A stretch of 64,000 nt of DNA, from positions 62,001 to 126,000 of the forward strand of contig NZ_CP127247.1 in assembly GCF_030285785.1 (NCBI RefSeq), written 5' to 3'. Origin of the DNA: Parasedimentitalea psychrophila (GTDB lineage: Bacteria; Pseudomonadota; Alphaproteobacteria; Rhodobacterales; Rhodobacteraceae). Under the pieces are notes generated by a model. That model did not search any database. It worked only from the letters and a program-made list of their open reading frames with translations, and was not told the DNA's origin. The translations under genes were made by a program, and so were the position numbers. Of the stretch, positions 45,621 to 53,053 are shown piece by piece; within the stretch, counting starts at the first letter, position 1, and every line of letters begins with the position of its first letter.

Positions 45621-47861
45621 ATGGCCAGCATCGCAAAAATTGCCCGCCGCAGCTTCCTGATCGGCTCTGCCGCCATTGTCGGTGGCGTCGCCTTTGGAGC
45701 CTATTACGTCAGCCGCCCCGCCCCCAACCCGCTGAAACCCGGCAAGGGCGAAGCGGCGCTGAACCCCTTTGTACTGATCGACCAGCAAGGAGTGACGCTG
45801 TTTGCACCGCGCGCCGAGATGGGCCAGGGGGTGAAAACCACCTGGGCGGCACTGATCGCAGAAGAGCTGGACGTCGAACTCAACGCGGTGCGGGTGCTGC
45901 ACGGCCCAGCCGCCGCCGCCTATTACAACAGCGCCTTCATCGGTGACGCTCTGCCCAACCGCGGCTATAACGTCAGTGATTTCCAGCATGCCCTGGGCGA
46001 AGTGCTCGGGGTCCTGGGAAAGACTCTCAATTTACAGGGTACCGGCGGCTCCACCTCGATGAAAGACGGCTACAGCCGCATGCGCCACGCCGGGGCCTCC
46101 GCGCGCGAGACCCTGAAACAGGCAGCCGCCAATAGGCTGGGCGTAGACCGCGACCAGTTGACAACCGCCAATGGCAGGGTGCAGGCCCCCGATGGCACCA
46201 GCCTCAGCTATTCCGAGCTGGCAGAGGAGGCGGCCGGGCTGGATCCGGTAAAGGCCGAGTTGCGGCCAAAGAGTGAATGGCGGCTGCTGGGTAAAAGCCA
46301 ACCACGCATTGACATGGTTGAAAAATCCACCGGCACCGCCGAATTTGGCATCGACGTGCGCCAACCGGGCATGAAATTTGCCTCGGTGCGGATGAACCCC
46401 CGTCTGGGGGCCGGCATGAACGGGTTTGATGCCACCGAGGCGCAGTCGATGCCCGGTGTCGAGCAGATCGTCGACATGGGCAATGGCGTCGCGGTGGTGG
46501 CCAGCAACACCTGGCTGGCGATGCAGGCGGTCGAAGCCATCGAGGTCGACTGGCAGCAGGCCCCCTACCCGCCGGAAACAGATCAGGTCTTTGCCCGCAT
46601 CGCCGAGGCCTTTGACGACAAGCCAAACTCGACCATGCGCGACGATGGCGATGTGGATCAACTCCCCGAGGGCGCCAGTGAGATCAGCGCCGAGTATCAG
46701 TTGCCCTATCTGGCCCATGCCACCATGGAACCGATGAACGCCACCGCACTGTATGAGGGCGACAAGCTGATCCTCTGGTGTGGCAACCAGATGCCGACCT
46801 TTACCCAGTCCAAATGCGCCGCTGAAGCCGGGCTGGAGAGTGAACAGGTTGATGTGCACACCACCTATCTTGGCGGCGGCTATGGCCGCCGGGTCGAGTT
46901 CGACTATTCCGTGTTGGCGACCCGTCTTGCCAAACAGATGCCCGGCGTTCCGGTGCAACTGACCTGGTCGCGCGAAGAAGACATGCGCCATGACTTCTAT
47001 CGCCCCGGCGCCATCGCCCGCATGCGCGGCGCGGTCAAGGATGGCACCGCGGTGCTGATGGACGGCAAGGTCGCCGCCGCCTCTCCGGTTGCGCAGGTGA
47101 TGGACCGCATTGCGGGCCTGCCGGCCGCTGGTCCCGACAAGGTGCACGTCGAGGGTTTCTTCAACCCGCCCTACGCGATCCCCAACTTCCGCATGAGCGG
47201 CCATCTCAGTGACGTGCAGATTCCGGTTGGGTTCTGGCGCTCGGTGGGCAATTCTTTCAACGGCTTCTTTGTCGAAAGCTTCCTTGACGAAATGGCCCAC
47301 AAAGCTGGCAGTGACCCAATGGAGTTCCGTCTGGCGCTTGCCCGCAAGGAATGGGCCCCAGCCGCCGGTGTACTGGAAGCGGTCAAAGAGATGTCGGGCT
47401 GGACCGGACAAACACCGGACGGTGTCGGGCGCGGAGTGGCCATGTGCTACAGCTTTGGCACCCCGGTGGCCGAAGTGATAGAGGTGGTCGACGAGGCTGG
47501 CAGCATCCGCATCAAAAAGGCCTGGATCGCCTGCGACATGGGGCTGGCGCTGGACCCTGAAACCGTCAAGGCGCAGATGTTCGGCGGCATGGCCTACGGG
47601 CTGTCGGCAGCTTGTTTCGGCGAAATCACCTTTGCCGGAGGAGACGTCGAGCAAGGCAATTTCCCTGATTATGAGGCGTTGCGCATGCATACAATGCCAC
47701 AGACCGAGGTGCGGGTTCTGGAGACCCAGAAGCATCTGGGCGGCGCCGGAGAACCCGGCACACCGCCCGCAGCACCAGCCCTGGCCAACGCGATCTTTGA
47801 CCTGACCGGAAAACGCCCAAGGCGATTGCCGCTGATGCATGATTTTGACCTTCTGGTCTGA
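45621..47861 (+). CDS. Molybdopterin-binding subunit of a xanthine-dehydrogenase-family oxidase (IorB-like), Tat-exported
   Basis: 746-residue Mo-cofactor subunit. The N terminus has a twin-arginine signal (IARRSFLIGSAAIVGGVAFG, R9R10), so it works in the periplasm. Cofactor motifs include GGGYGRRVEFDYSV and the C-terminal GGAGEPGTPPAAPALANAIF with the probable catalytic Glu E711. Architecture and length match isoquinoline 1-oxidoreductase beta subunits. No FAD subunit and no cytochrome c gene lie nearby, so the electron acceptor is unclear. The substrate is likely an N-heterocycle or aldehyde; the sequence does not decide. Confidence 0.91.
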   Translation: MASIAKIARRSFLIGSAAIVGGVAFGAYYVSRPAPNPLKPGKGEAALNPFVLIDQQGVTLFAPRAEMGQGVKTTWAALIAEELDVELNAVRVLHGPAAAAYYNSAFIGDALPNRGYNVSDFQHALGEVLGVLGKTLNLQGTGGSTSMKDGYSRMRHAGASARETLKQAAANRLGVDRDQLTTANGRVQAPDGTSLSYSELAEEAAGLDPVKAELRPKSEWRLLGKSQPRIDMVEKSTGTAEFGIDVRQPGMKFASVRMNPRLGAGMNGFDATEAQSMPGVEQIVDMGNGVAVVASNTWLAMQAVEAIEVDWQQAPYPPETDQVFARIAEAFDDKPNSTMRDDGDVDQLPEGASEISAEYQLPYLAHATMEPMNATALYEGDKLILWCGNQMPTFTQSKCAAEAGLESEQVDVHTTYLGGGYGRRVEFDYSVLATRLAKQMPGVPVQLTWSREEDMRHDFYRPGAIARMRGAVKDGTAVLMDGKVAAASPVAQVMDRIAGLPAAGPDKVHVEGFFNPPYAIPNFRMSGHLSDVQIPVGFWRSVGNSFNGFFVESFLDEMAHKAGSDPMEFRLALARKEWAPAAGVLEAVKEMSGWTGQTPDGVGRGVAMCYSFGTPVAEVIEVVDEAGSIRIKKAWIACDMGLALDPETVKAQMFGGMAYGLSAACFGEITFAGGDVEQGNFPDYEALRMHTMPQTEVRVLETQKHLGGAGEPGTPPAAPALANAIFDLTGKRPRRLPLMHDFDLLV

Positions 47862-47867
47862 CGGGCT

Positions 47868-47914
47868 CTTCTTCTTGTTAAAAATACCTCGGGGTCCGGG
47901 GCAGCGCCCCGGGT
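47868..47914 (-). repeat. Intergenic element with G/C hairpin after the Mo oxidase operon
   Basis: On the minus strand: CCCGGGGCGCTGCCCCGG, then ACCCCGAGGTATTTTTAACA and AGAAGAAG. It is an inverted copy of the type at 9495 and 36258. On the plus strand it starts 7 nt after the iorB-like stop. Confidence 0.65.
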
Positions 47915-48017
47915 AAGCCCAACCTATACAAGTCGCAATTGCGGCGCCCCTTAGGCACCCCGCCGCAAAGTCTTCATGTTGCGCGCAAATTTCGGCCACT
48001 CGGCCTCTTTATCAGGG

Positions 48018-48033
48018 TTAACAAATCCCTAAC
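48018..48033 (+). promoter_or_regulatory. Candidate CtrA-type site upstream of the RTX-Hint gene
   Basis: TTAA-CAAATCC-CTAAC matches the CtrA consensus TTAA-N7-TTAAC except for one base. It ends 35 nt before the ATG. CtrA is present across Rhodobacterales, but a one-mismatch site may occur by chance. Confidence 0.35.
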
Positions 48034-48068
48034 GCCGGTTTCCGGCAATAAAGAACTGAGGTCGATCC

Positions 48069-50138
48069 ATGCCAAGCGGCTATCTGGTTACCCTGGGCGC
48101 AGACAGTGTTCTGGGCGTCGATGACATCATTGGAGGCGCCTGGACGGCCTTCACCACAGACACCAACCTAGGCTCTGGCCAGTGGGTGTTTACCGGCGTC
48201 GACGGCGGCAGCAGTTTTACAAATACTCTGGAACCCGGCCAATATTACCTGGCCACCAATGGCAATGTCTATTTTGTCCCGGCTTATGGCGAGGTCGATA
48301 CCCTGACCAGTGCCGATGTGGTCAGTGCCCCCAGCTACTCTCTGGTCCCCGACCACCAGGTCGATGGCTCCTCAGGCAATGATATCATCGATGGCAGCTA
48401 CACCGACGGTGATGGCGACAGTATCAACGATGCGGCTGACAACGGCGATCTGGTCTATGGCTATGGCGGTGCGGATAACATTAGCAGCGGCAGCGGCGAC
48501 GATTGGATCAATGGTGGCAGTGGCGACGACACTGTTGACGGCGGCACTGGCGATGACGTCATCTATGGCGATGGCGGCACCTCGACCACTGAATCTCTGA
48601 GCTGGGACGCTGAGGGCAGCGATGAACAGAACGTAAGTGCCGGCTTCACTCAGACCACCGGGCAAATCGACGTGTCGGTCAGCTTCACCGAAGACGGCAA
48701 CAACTCGGCAACTTACAACCTGGAAACCACCGACACCATCTATGTCGCGGCGGGGGAATCCTTCGATGCAAACTCCTCATTAGAGCTACGCGGCAGCGGC
48801 GATGGCGCCACTTCAACCACTACAGTCAATTTTGCCGCCAACAGCAGCTCCGACGTGGAAGACGAGGTTGAAAATGTCGTCTTCCGGATCAGCGATATCG
48901 ACTTCGCCGCAGGCAACCACCGCGACATTCTAACGGTCAATGCCTATGATGCAGACGGCAATCCTGTCACCGTGACGCTGACGGTTGTAGACGATGGCAG
49001 CGATACCGACACCATCAGCGGCAATACGGTCACCGCAGGCGAGAACGGCGAAAATGCCGCCGATGCAACCGGGTCCCTGCTGGTGGAGATCGCCGGACCG
49101 GTCGCAGAAATCGAGATCATCTACGAGAATGAGCTGGGCGGCACCCAGGCAATCTGGGTCAGTGACCTGTTTTTTGAAACCATCCCCAACCCTCCCGGCA
49201 ACGACGAGCTAAATGGCGGTCTGGGCGACGACGCCATCTTTGGCGAAGCAGGCGATGACCTGATCACCGGCGGCGAAGGCAGTGACACCCTAGACGGCGG
49301 CAGCGGCAATGACACTCTGAACCTCGCCGAAGGCGACACTGCCTTTGGCGGCGATGGTGACGACCTGTTCATCCTGACAAACACCGGTGAGGCCGGCAGT
49401 TCGGCAATTACAATTGACGGCGGTGAAGGCGATGAAACTGGCGGCGATACTCTGGATCTAAACGGGCTGGCCGATTTCTCGACCCTGATCCTGACCACGG
49501 ACACCCTCGACGAAAAGGCCGGCACGGTCGAACTTCTCGATGGCTCGCTGGTGACTTTCTCGGGGATCGAAAATATCATCTGCTTTACCCCCGGCACCCT
49601 GATAGACACCGCGCATGGCCCAAGGGCCATCGAAACGCTGGCGCTTGGCGATCTGATCGTCACCCGCGACCACGGGTTGCAGCCGCTGCGCTGGGTCGGC
49701 AGCCGAACCGTTGCAGCGCAGGGAAGTTTTGCCCCGATCGAGATCGCCTCAGCGCTGTTGCCTGGTGCCAGTGCGCCGCTTTTGGTGTCGCCACAGCACC
49801 GGATGCTGTGGAGCGGCGCCCGCGCCCAGATGCTGTTTGGTATCGACGAAGTTCTGGTTGCGGCCCAGCATCTGCTGGCCAGCCCGGCCGTCACCCGCCG
49901 CACTGGTGGCCTGGTTACTTATGTTCACCTGATGCTGGACCAGCATCAGGTGATCTATGCCAACGGCGCCGCAACGGAAAGTTTCTACCCCGGCGATCAG
50001 GCCCTGGGCGCCCTCAGCGACGCCGGGCGGGATGAGATGTTCACCCTGTTCCCCGAGCTCCGCAGCCACACGGGCGGTTTTGGCGATACCGCTCGCTTAT
50101 GTCTCAAGTCACACGAAGGCCTGCTGCTCGCGGCCTGA
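48069..50138 (+). CDS. Secreted RTX (hemolysin-type calcium-binding) protein with C-terminal Hint domain
   Basis: 689 residues, very acidic. RTX nonapeptide repeats occur in two blocks (about 97-175, for example GGSGDDTVDGGTGDDVIYGDG, first part; and about 375-440, for example GNDELNGGLGDDAIFGEAGD). Between them is a beta-rich region of unknown fold. The Hint_2-type domain begins at C505 (CFTPGTLIDTAHGPRAIETL), with HHL-type core motifs LVSPQHRML and HLMLDQHQVIYANG. It should be exported by a type I system and may self-cleave at C505. No T1SS genes are adjacent. GAGG lies 9 nt before the ATG. Part of the C-terminal coding end is repeated after the stop codon. Confidence 0.88.
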   Translation: MPSGYLVTLGADSVLGVDDIIGGAWTAFTTDTNLGSGQWVFTGVDGGSSFTNTLEPGQYYLATNGNVYFVPAYGEVDTLTSADVVSAPSYSLVPDHQVDGSSGNDIIDGSYTDGDGDSINDAADNGDLVYGYGGADNISSGSGDDWINGGSGDDTVDGGTGDDVIYGDGGTSTTESLSWDAEGSDEQNVSAGFTQTTGQIDVSVSFTEDGNNSATYNLETTDTIYVAAGESFDANSSLELRGSGDGATSTTTVNFAANSSSDVEDEVENVVFRISDIDFAAGNHRDILTVNAYDADGNPVTVTLTVVDDGSDTDTISGNTVTAGENGENAADATGSLLVEIAGPVAEIEIIYENELGGTQAIWVSDLFFETIPNPPGNDELNGGLGDDAIFGEAGDDLITGGEGSDTLDGGSGNDTLNLAEGDTAFGGDGDDLFILTNTGEAGSSAITIDGGEGDETGGDTLDLNGLADFSTLILTTDTLDEKAGTVELLDGSLVTFSGIENIICFTPGTLIDTAHGPRAIETLALGDLIVTRDHGLQPLRWVGSRTVAAQGSFAPIEIASALLPGASAPLLVSPQHRMLWSGARAQMLFGIDEVLVAAQHLLASPAVTRRTGGLVTYVHLMLDQHQVIYANGAATESFYPGDQALGALSDAGRDEMFTLFPELRSHTGGFGDTARLCLKSHEGLLLAA

Positions 50139-50171
50139 TCAAACGACACCCAAGGCCTGCTGCTCGCGGCC
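50116..50171 (+). repeat. Direct repeat at the 3' end of the RTX-Hint gene
   Basis: A 20-nt sequence AAGGCCTGCTGCTCGCGGCC occurs at 50116-50135 and 50152-50171, 36 nt apart. The first copy encodes the last residues (GLLLAA). The second lies in the same frame after the TGA, so a 12-codon unit was duplicated. Confidence 0.7.
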
Positions 50172-50177
50172 GAATTG

Positions 50178-50212
50178 AAAACACCGCAGCCCTCGCGGGT
50201 TGCGGTGTTTTT
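50178..50212. terminator. Strong bidirectional terminator between RTX-Hint and desaturase genes
   Basis: A 15-bp stem AAAACACCGCAGCCC / GGGTTGCGGTGTTTT (one G-U) with loop TCGC. It is followed by T on the plus strand and has A-rich/T-rich flanks for the minus strand, so it serves both convergent genes. Confidence 0.85.
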
Positions 50213-50238
50213 ATAATATCAGTGATAGATTTGCTGGG

Positions 50239-51273
50239 TTAGCCGTACATCAATCGCGCCTGCGAGAACGACAATAACTGTCTGCTTTTTTCGTCCCACA
50301 GATGCAACCGTGCACAGTTCAGGCTGTCTCGGACTGTCATCCGGTTACTTACAGCCAGCACATCATGATCACGCAGCACCTCGGTCAGGCGATAGAACGG
50401 GATCCGGCTGTACAGGTGGTGCACATGGTGAATGCCGATATTGGCACTGAACCACTGCAGCACCGACGGCAGGACATAATGCGAGCTGCCATGCAGCGCA
50501 GCATCATGCAGCTGCCAGTTCTCGTCCTGCTCCCAACGGGTATCTTCAAACTGGTGCTGCACATAGAACAACCACATTCCCGCGGTTGCAGCCACCAAAG
50601 TCGACGGCACGAAAATCAACAGCACCGGGGCCAGACCGCCAAAATACCAGATCACCAGCAAAGCCGCGACAATCGAGATATTGGTGCCCATTGCACTGAC
50701 CCAGTAGCGCAGGCTGTTCATCAGCCCTAAGGGCACCCGGTTCTGCACAAAGAACAAATAGCCGGGCCCAAAACCAAACAGGGTCACCGGATTGCGATAC
50801 ACCCGGTACATCAGGCGGTTGAAGCCGTTGAGCTCATTATACTCGGCAACGGTCATCGTATGGATATCCCCCATACCCCGCTTGCCCAAATTTCCCGACG
50901 CACTGTGGTGCGCCGAATGGGTGCGGCGCCAGACGTCATACGGCGTCAGCGTCAGCACCCCAATAATCCGCCCCACCCAGTCACTGACCAAGCGGTTTTT
51001 GAAGAACGAACCGTGACCGCAATCATGCTGAATTGTAAACAGGCGCAACAGGAACAGGGCATTGACCAGAGAAATCGCAAAGGTCAGCCAGTAACTAATC
51101 GACATCGACCACCAGGCCAGCGCCCAGAGCAAAACAAACGGGCCTACTGTAACGGCAAGCTCAAAAGCGCTTCGCATTTGGTTTGGCTCACGGTATTTGG
51201 CCAATGTCTTAACCCAGTCGCGCGCTGAAAGCGCGCCGGGTTGCGTCCGGGATTGATCAGTGGATTGGGTCAT
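50239..51273 (-). CDS. Membrane fatty acid desaturase
   Basis: 344-residue di-iron membrane desaturase. The three His boxes are HDCGHGSFF, HSAHHSASG and HHVHHLYSRIP, with four or more hydrophobic helices between them (ALAWWSMSISYWLTFAISLV; IVAALLVIWYFG; IFVPSTLVAATAGMWLF). It introduces a double bond in acyl lipids, using ferredoxin or cytochrome b5-type electrons. The ATG at MTQSTDQSRTQ is used; eight residues upstream a TTG is in frame. It resembles the omega-6/DesA-like group, but regiospecificity is unknown. Confidence 0.9.
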   Translation of the reverse strand: MTQSTDQSRTQPGALSARDWVKTLAKYREPNQMRSAFELAVTVGPFVLLWALAWWSMSISYWLTFAISLVNALFLLRLFTIQHDCGHGSFFKNRLVSDWVGRIIGVLTLTPYDVWRRTHSAHHSASGNLGKRGMGDIHTMTVAEYNELNGFNRLMYRVYRNPVTLFGFGPGYLFFVQNRVPLGLMNSLRYWVSAMGTNISIVAALLVIWYFGGLAPVLLIFVPSTLVAATAGMWLFYVQHQFEDTRWEQDENWQLHDAALHGSSHYVLPSVLQWFSANIGIHHVHHLYSRIPFYRLTEVLRDHDVLAVSNRMTVRDSLNCARLHLWDEKSRQLLSFSQARLMYG

Positions 51274-51513
51274 GCGCCTGCTTTTTTCGTTGCTCAACCA
51301 TCGGATAAACTACCAGAGCGTCATAGCAAGTAAAATTTCATCGAAAACAGCTGTTCCGGCAAAGCGTTGCCGACATAACGTCAACTTGCAGTCAATCGCC
51401 CGAAATTTGATGCCGCAGGGGGCACCCTGCGTCTCTGGGACGGGCCTCGGCCCGAGGATTGATCACCACCAAATTGGCTGCAGCACATGGTCGCAAACTT
51501 GCAGTTCAGTGGC
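51274..51513. other. Intergenic region between amidotransferase and desaturase genes
   Basis: 240 nt with somewhat lower GC near the desaturase start. I see no convincing promoter boxes, repeat or RNA gene here. Confidence 0.4.
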
Positions 51514-52290
51514 TCAGGCCGCAGCCCCGCCTTGAGGCCGCTGCCCCGCCGCCCAGCCCTGCACCGCAGCCCCAAAGGCCTGGAACAGAGGCCGTGACAC
51601 CGGATCATTATTCGCGTCCCACTCGGGGTGCCATTGCACCGCCAGGGTAAACCCCGGCGCATCCCTGACGTAACAGGCCTCGGGGGTGCCATCCTGGGCA
51701 TACCCATCAATGACAATACGCGATCCAGGGGTTTTGATCCCCTGCCCATGCAGGGTATTTGTCATCACCTCACGGGCGCCCAGCAATTGATGGAACACGC
51801 CGCCGTCGCTCATTTCAACAATATGGCGCAGGGCAAATTTATCCTCCAGGCTGCCATCGGGGGGCATCCGGTGGTTCATCCGTCCCGGCAGGTCGCGGAT
51901 CTCTGGGTGGAGCGTGCCGCCCAGCGCCACATTAACCTCTTGAAAGCCGCGGCAAATGCCCAGGAAGGGCTGTCCCCGCTCGACACAGGCCCGCACCAAT
52001 GGCAGTGCAATCGCATCGCGCGCCCGGTCAAACGCCCCATGCGCTGCGGTCTCCGCCTCGCCGTATTCCTGTGGATGCACATTGGGCCGACCACCGGTCA
52101 GCAGAAAGCCGTCAAAGGTGTCCAGCAGCTCCTCGACGGATAGAAATCGCGGATCCGAAGGGATCAACAAGGGCATACAGCCCGCCACTTCGGCCACCGC
52201 CTCGGAATTCATGGTGCCGCCCGCATGGGCCGGATACTGATCATTAATCAGGTAAGAGTTGCCGATAATACCGACGCGGGGGCGTGCCAT
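51514..52290 (-). CDS. Class I glutamine amidotransferase-like hydrolase, gamma-glutamyl-GABA hydrolase type (PuuD-like)
   Basis: 258-residue peptidase C26 protein. The catalytic triad is visible: nucleophile C113 in PFLGICRGFQEVN, and H221 with E223 in AVQWHPEWD. The N-terminal RVGIIGNSYLIN and LLTGGRPNVHP motifs also fit. Family members cleave gamma-glutamyl bonds, as PuuD does on gamma-glutamyl-GABA in putrescine breakdown. No other puu gene is adjacent; its neighbours are glcG and glcB on the same strand (225-nt gap). Substrate uncertain. Confidence 0.86.
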   Translation of the reverse strand: MARPRVGIIGNSYLINDQYPAHAGGTMNSEAVAEVAGCMPLLIPSDPRFLSVEELLDTFDGFLLTGGRPNVHPQEYGEAETAAHGAFDRARDAIALPLVRACVERGQPFLGICRGFQEVNVALGGTLHPEIRDLPGRMNHRMPPDGSLEDKFALRHIVEMSDGGVFHQLLGAREVMTNTLHGQGIKTPGSRIVIDGYAQDGTPEACYVRDAPGFTLAVQWHPEWDANNDPVSRPLFQAFGAAVQGWAAGQRPQGGAAA

Positions 52291-52515
52291 AGGTTTTCTC
52301 TGTTTGTGACCAGTAGCGCGAACCTAGCGCCAAGCTGATACCTTGTGCAACTCCACAACGCGGCGCAACCAGATGTTTACCCCCGCACAGGTCTCCGCAC
52401 AGGTCGCTTCCCATCCACCCGGCAACGGCGATGCGCGCAAATGGCGCAACTCTCACAATTCGGTTTCTGGCCCATGAAGATATCGCTCATGGGCCAAGGC
52501 ACATGGCCCGTTTGG

Positions 52516-52941
52516 TTAGATTTCGCCAGCCAGGCCAGCAGCCTCAATGCCACTCAAGGCGGCAATGGCATCATTGTCCGAGCTATCACCTGTCACCCCA
52601 ACCGCACCGATCACTGTGCCGTTTGTGTCCCGCACCAGCACGCCACCGGGAACCGGAACAACCTGACCGCCGTAAACTCCGTTTACCGCTGCCATGAAAT
52701 AGCCCTGCGCCTCGGCCCGTGCCATCTGCGCCGTTCCCGCCATGCCCAACATGACCGCGCCGTAGGCTTTGCCTCGGGCAATGGCAAAGCGACCGGGCGC
52801 GGCGCCATCTTCGCGTTCAAAGGCCTGCACATGGCCGCCAGCATCCAGCACCACCACCGACAACGGCTTCAGCTCTAGCGCACGGCCCTTGTCCAGTGCC
52901 TTTTCAATGATAATCCGCGCTTCGCGCAAAGAAATAGCCAT
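52516..52941 (-). CDS. glcG: GlcG/HbpS family heme-binding-like protein
   Basis: 141 residues of the GlcG/HbpS/PduO-C fold. The family signature is VVVLDAGGHVQAFERED near residue 30, followed by RGKAYGAVM, GGVLVRDTNGTVIGAVGVTG and a DNDAIAALSGIEAAGL end. In E. coli, glcG lies in the glycolate operon with glcB. Here too it is next to malate synthase G on the same strand (112-nt gap), which supports the name. Function is not established; relatives bind heme or cobalamin. Confidence 0.85.
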   Translation of the reverse strand: MAISLREARIIIEKALDKGRALELKPLSVVVLDAGGHVQAFEREDGAAPGRFAIARGKAYGAVMLGMAGTAQMARAEAQGYFMAAVNGVYGGQVVPVPGGVLVRDTNGTVIGAVGVTGDSSDNDAIAALSGIEAAGLAGEI

Positions 52942-52952
52942 AGTAGATCCCT

Positions 52953-53006
52953 TTCATCTGGCTGAAAATATCCTCGGGGGAGTTTGAGGGGGCAGACAGC
53001 CCCCTC
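52953..53006 (-). repeat. Intergenic element, second copy of the ATATTTTCAGCCAGATGAA subtype
   Basis: The hairpin GAGGGGGC-AGACA-GCCCCCTC at 52986-53006 is identical to 25061-25081, and the flank is TTCATCTGGCTGAAAATATC (one base different from the first copy). It lies between glcB and glcG. Confidence 0.7.
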
Positions 53007-53053
53007 ATTGCAACAGTCCCCTCAGTGTCCCTGTCAATAAATCCGCGTTGGGC

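Noticed and set aside
48414-49370. Glycine/aspartate repeats in the RTX gene as a DNA tandem repeat or CRISPR-like array
   Set aside because: The repetition follows the nonapeptide RTX code with variable DNA and no spacers.
50139-50216. Functional stop-codon readthrough of the RTX-Hint gene into the duplicated tail
   Set aside because: The extra frame would run straight through the strong terminator at 50178-50212 and add an unconserved tail. A simple duplication explains it better.
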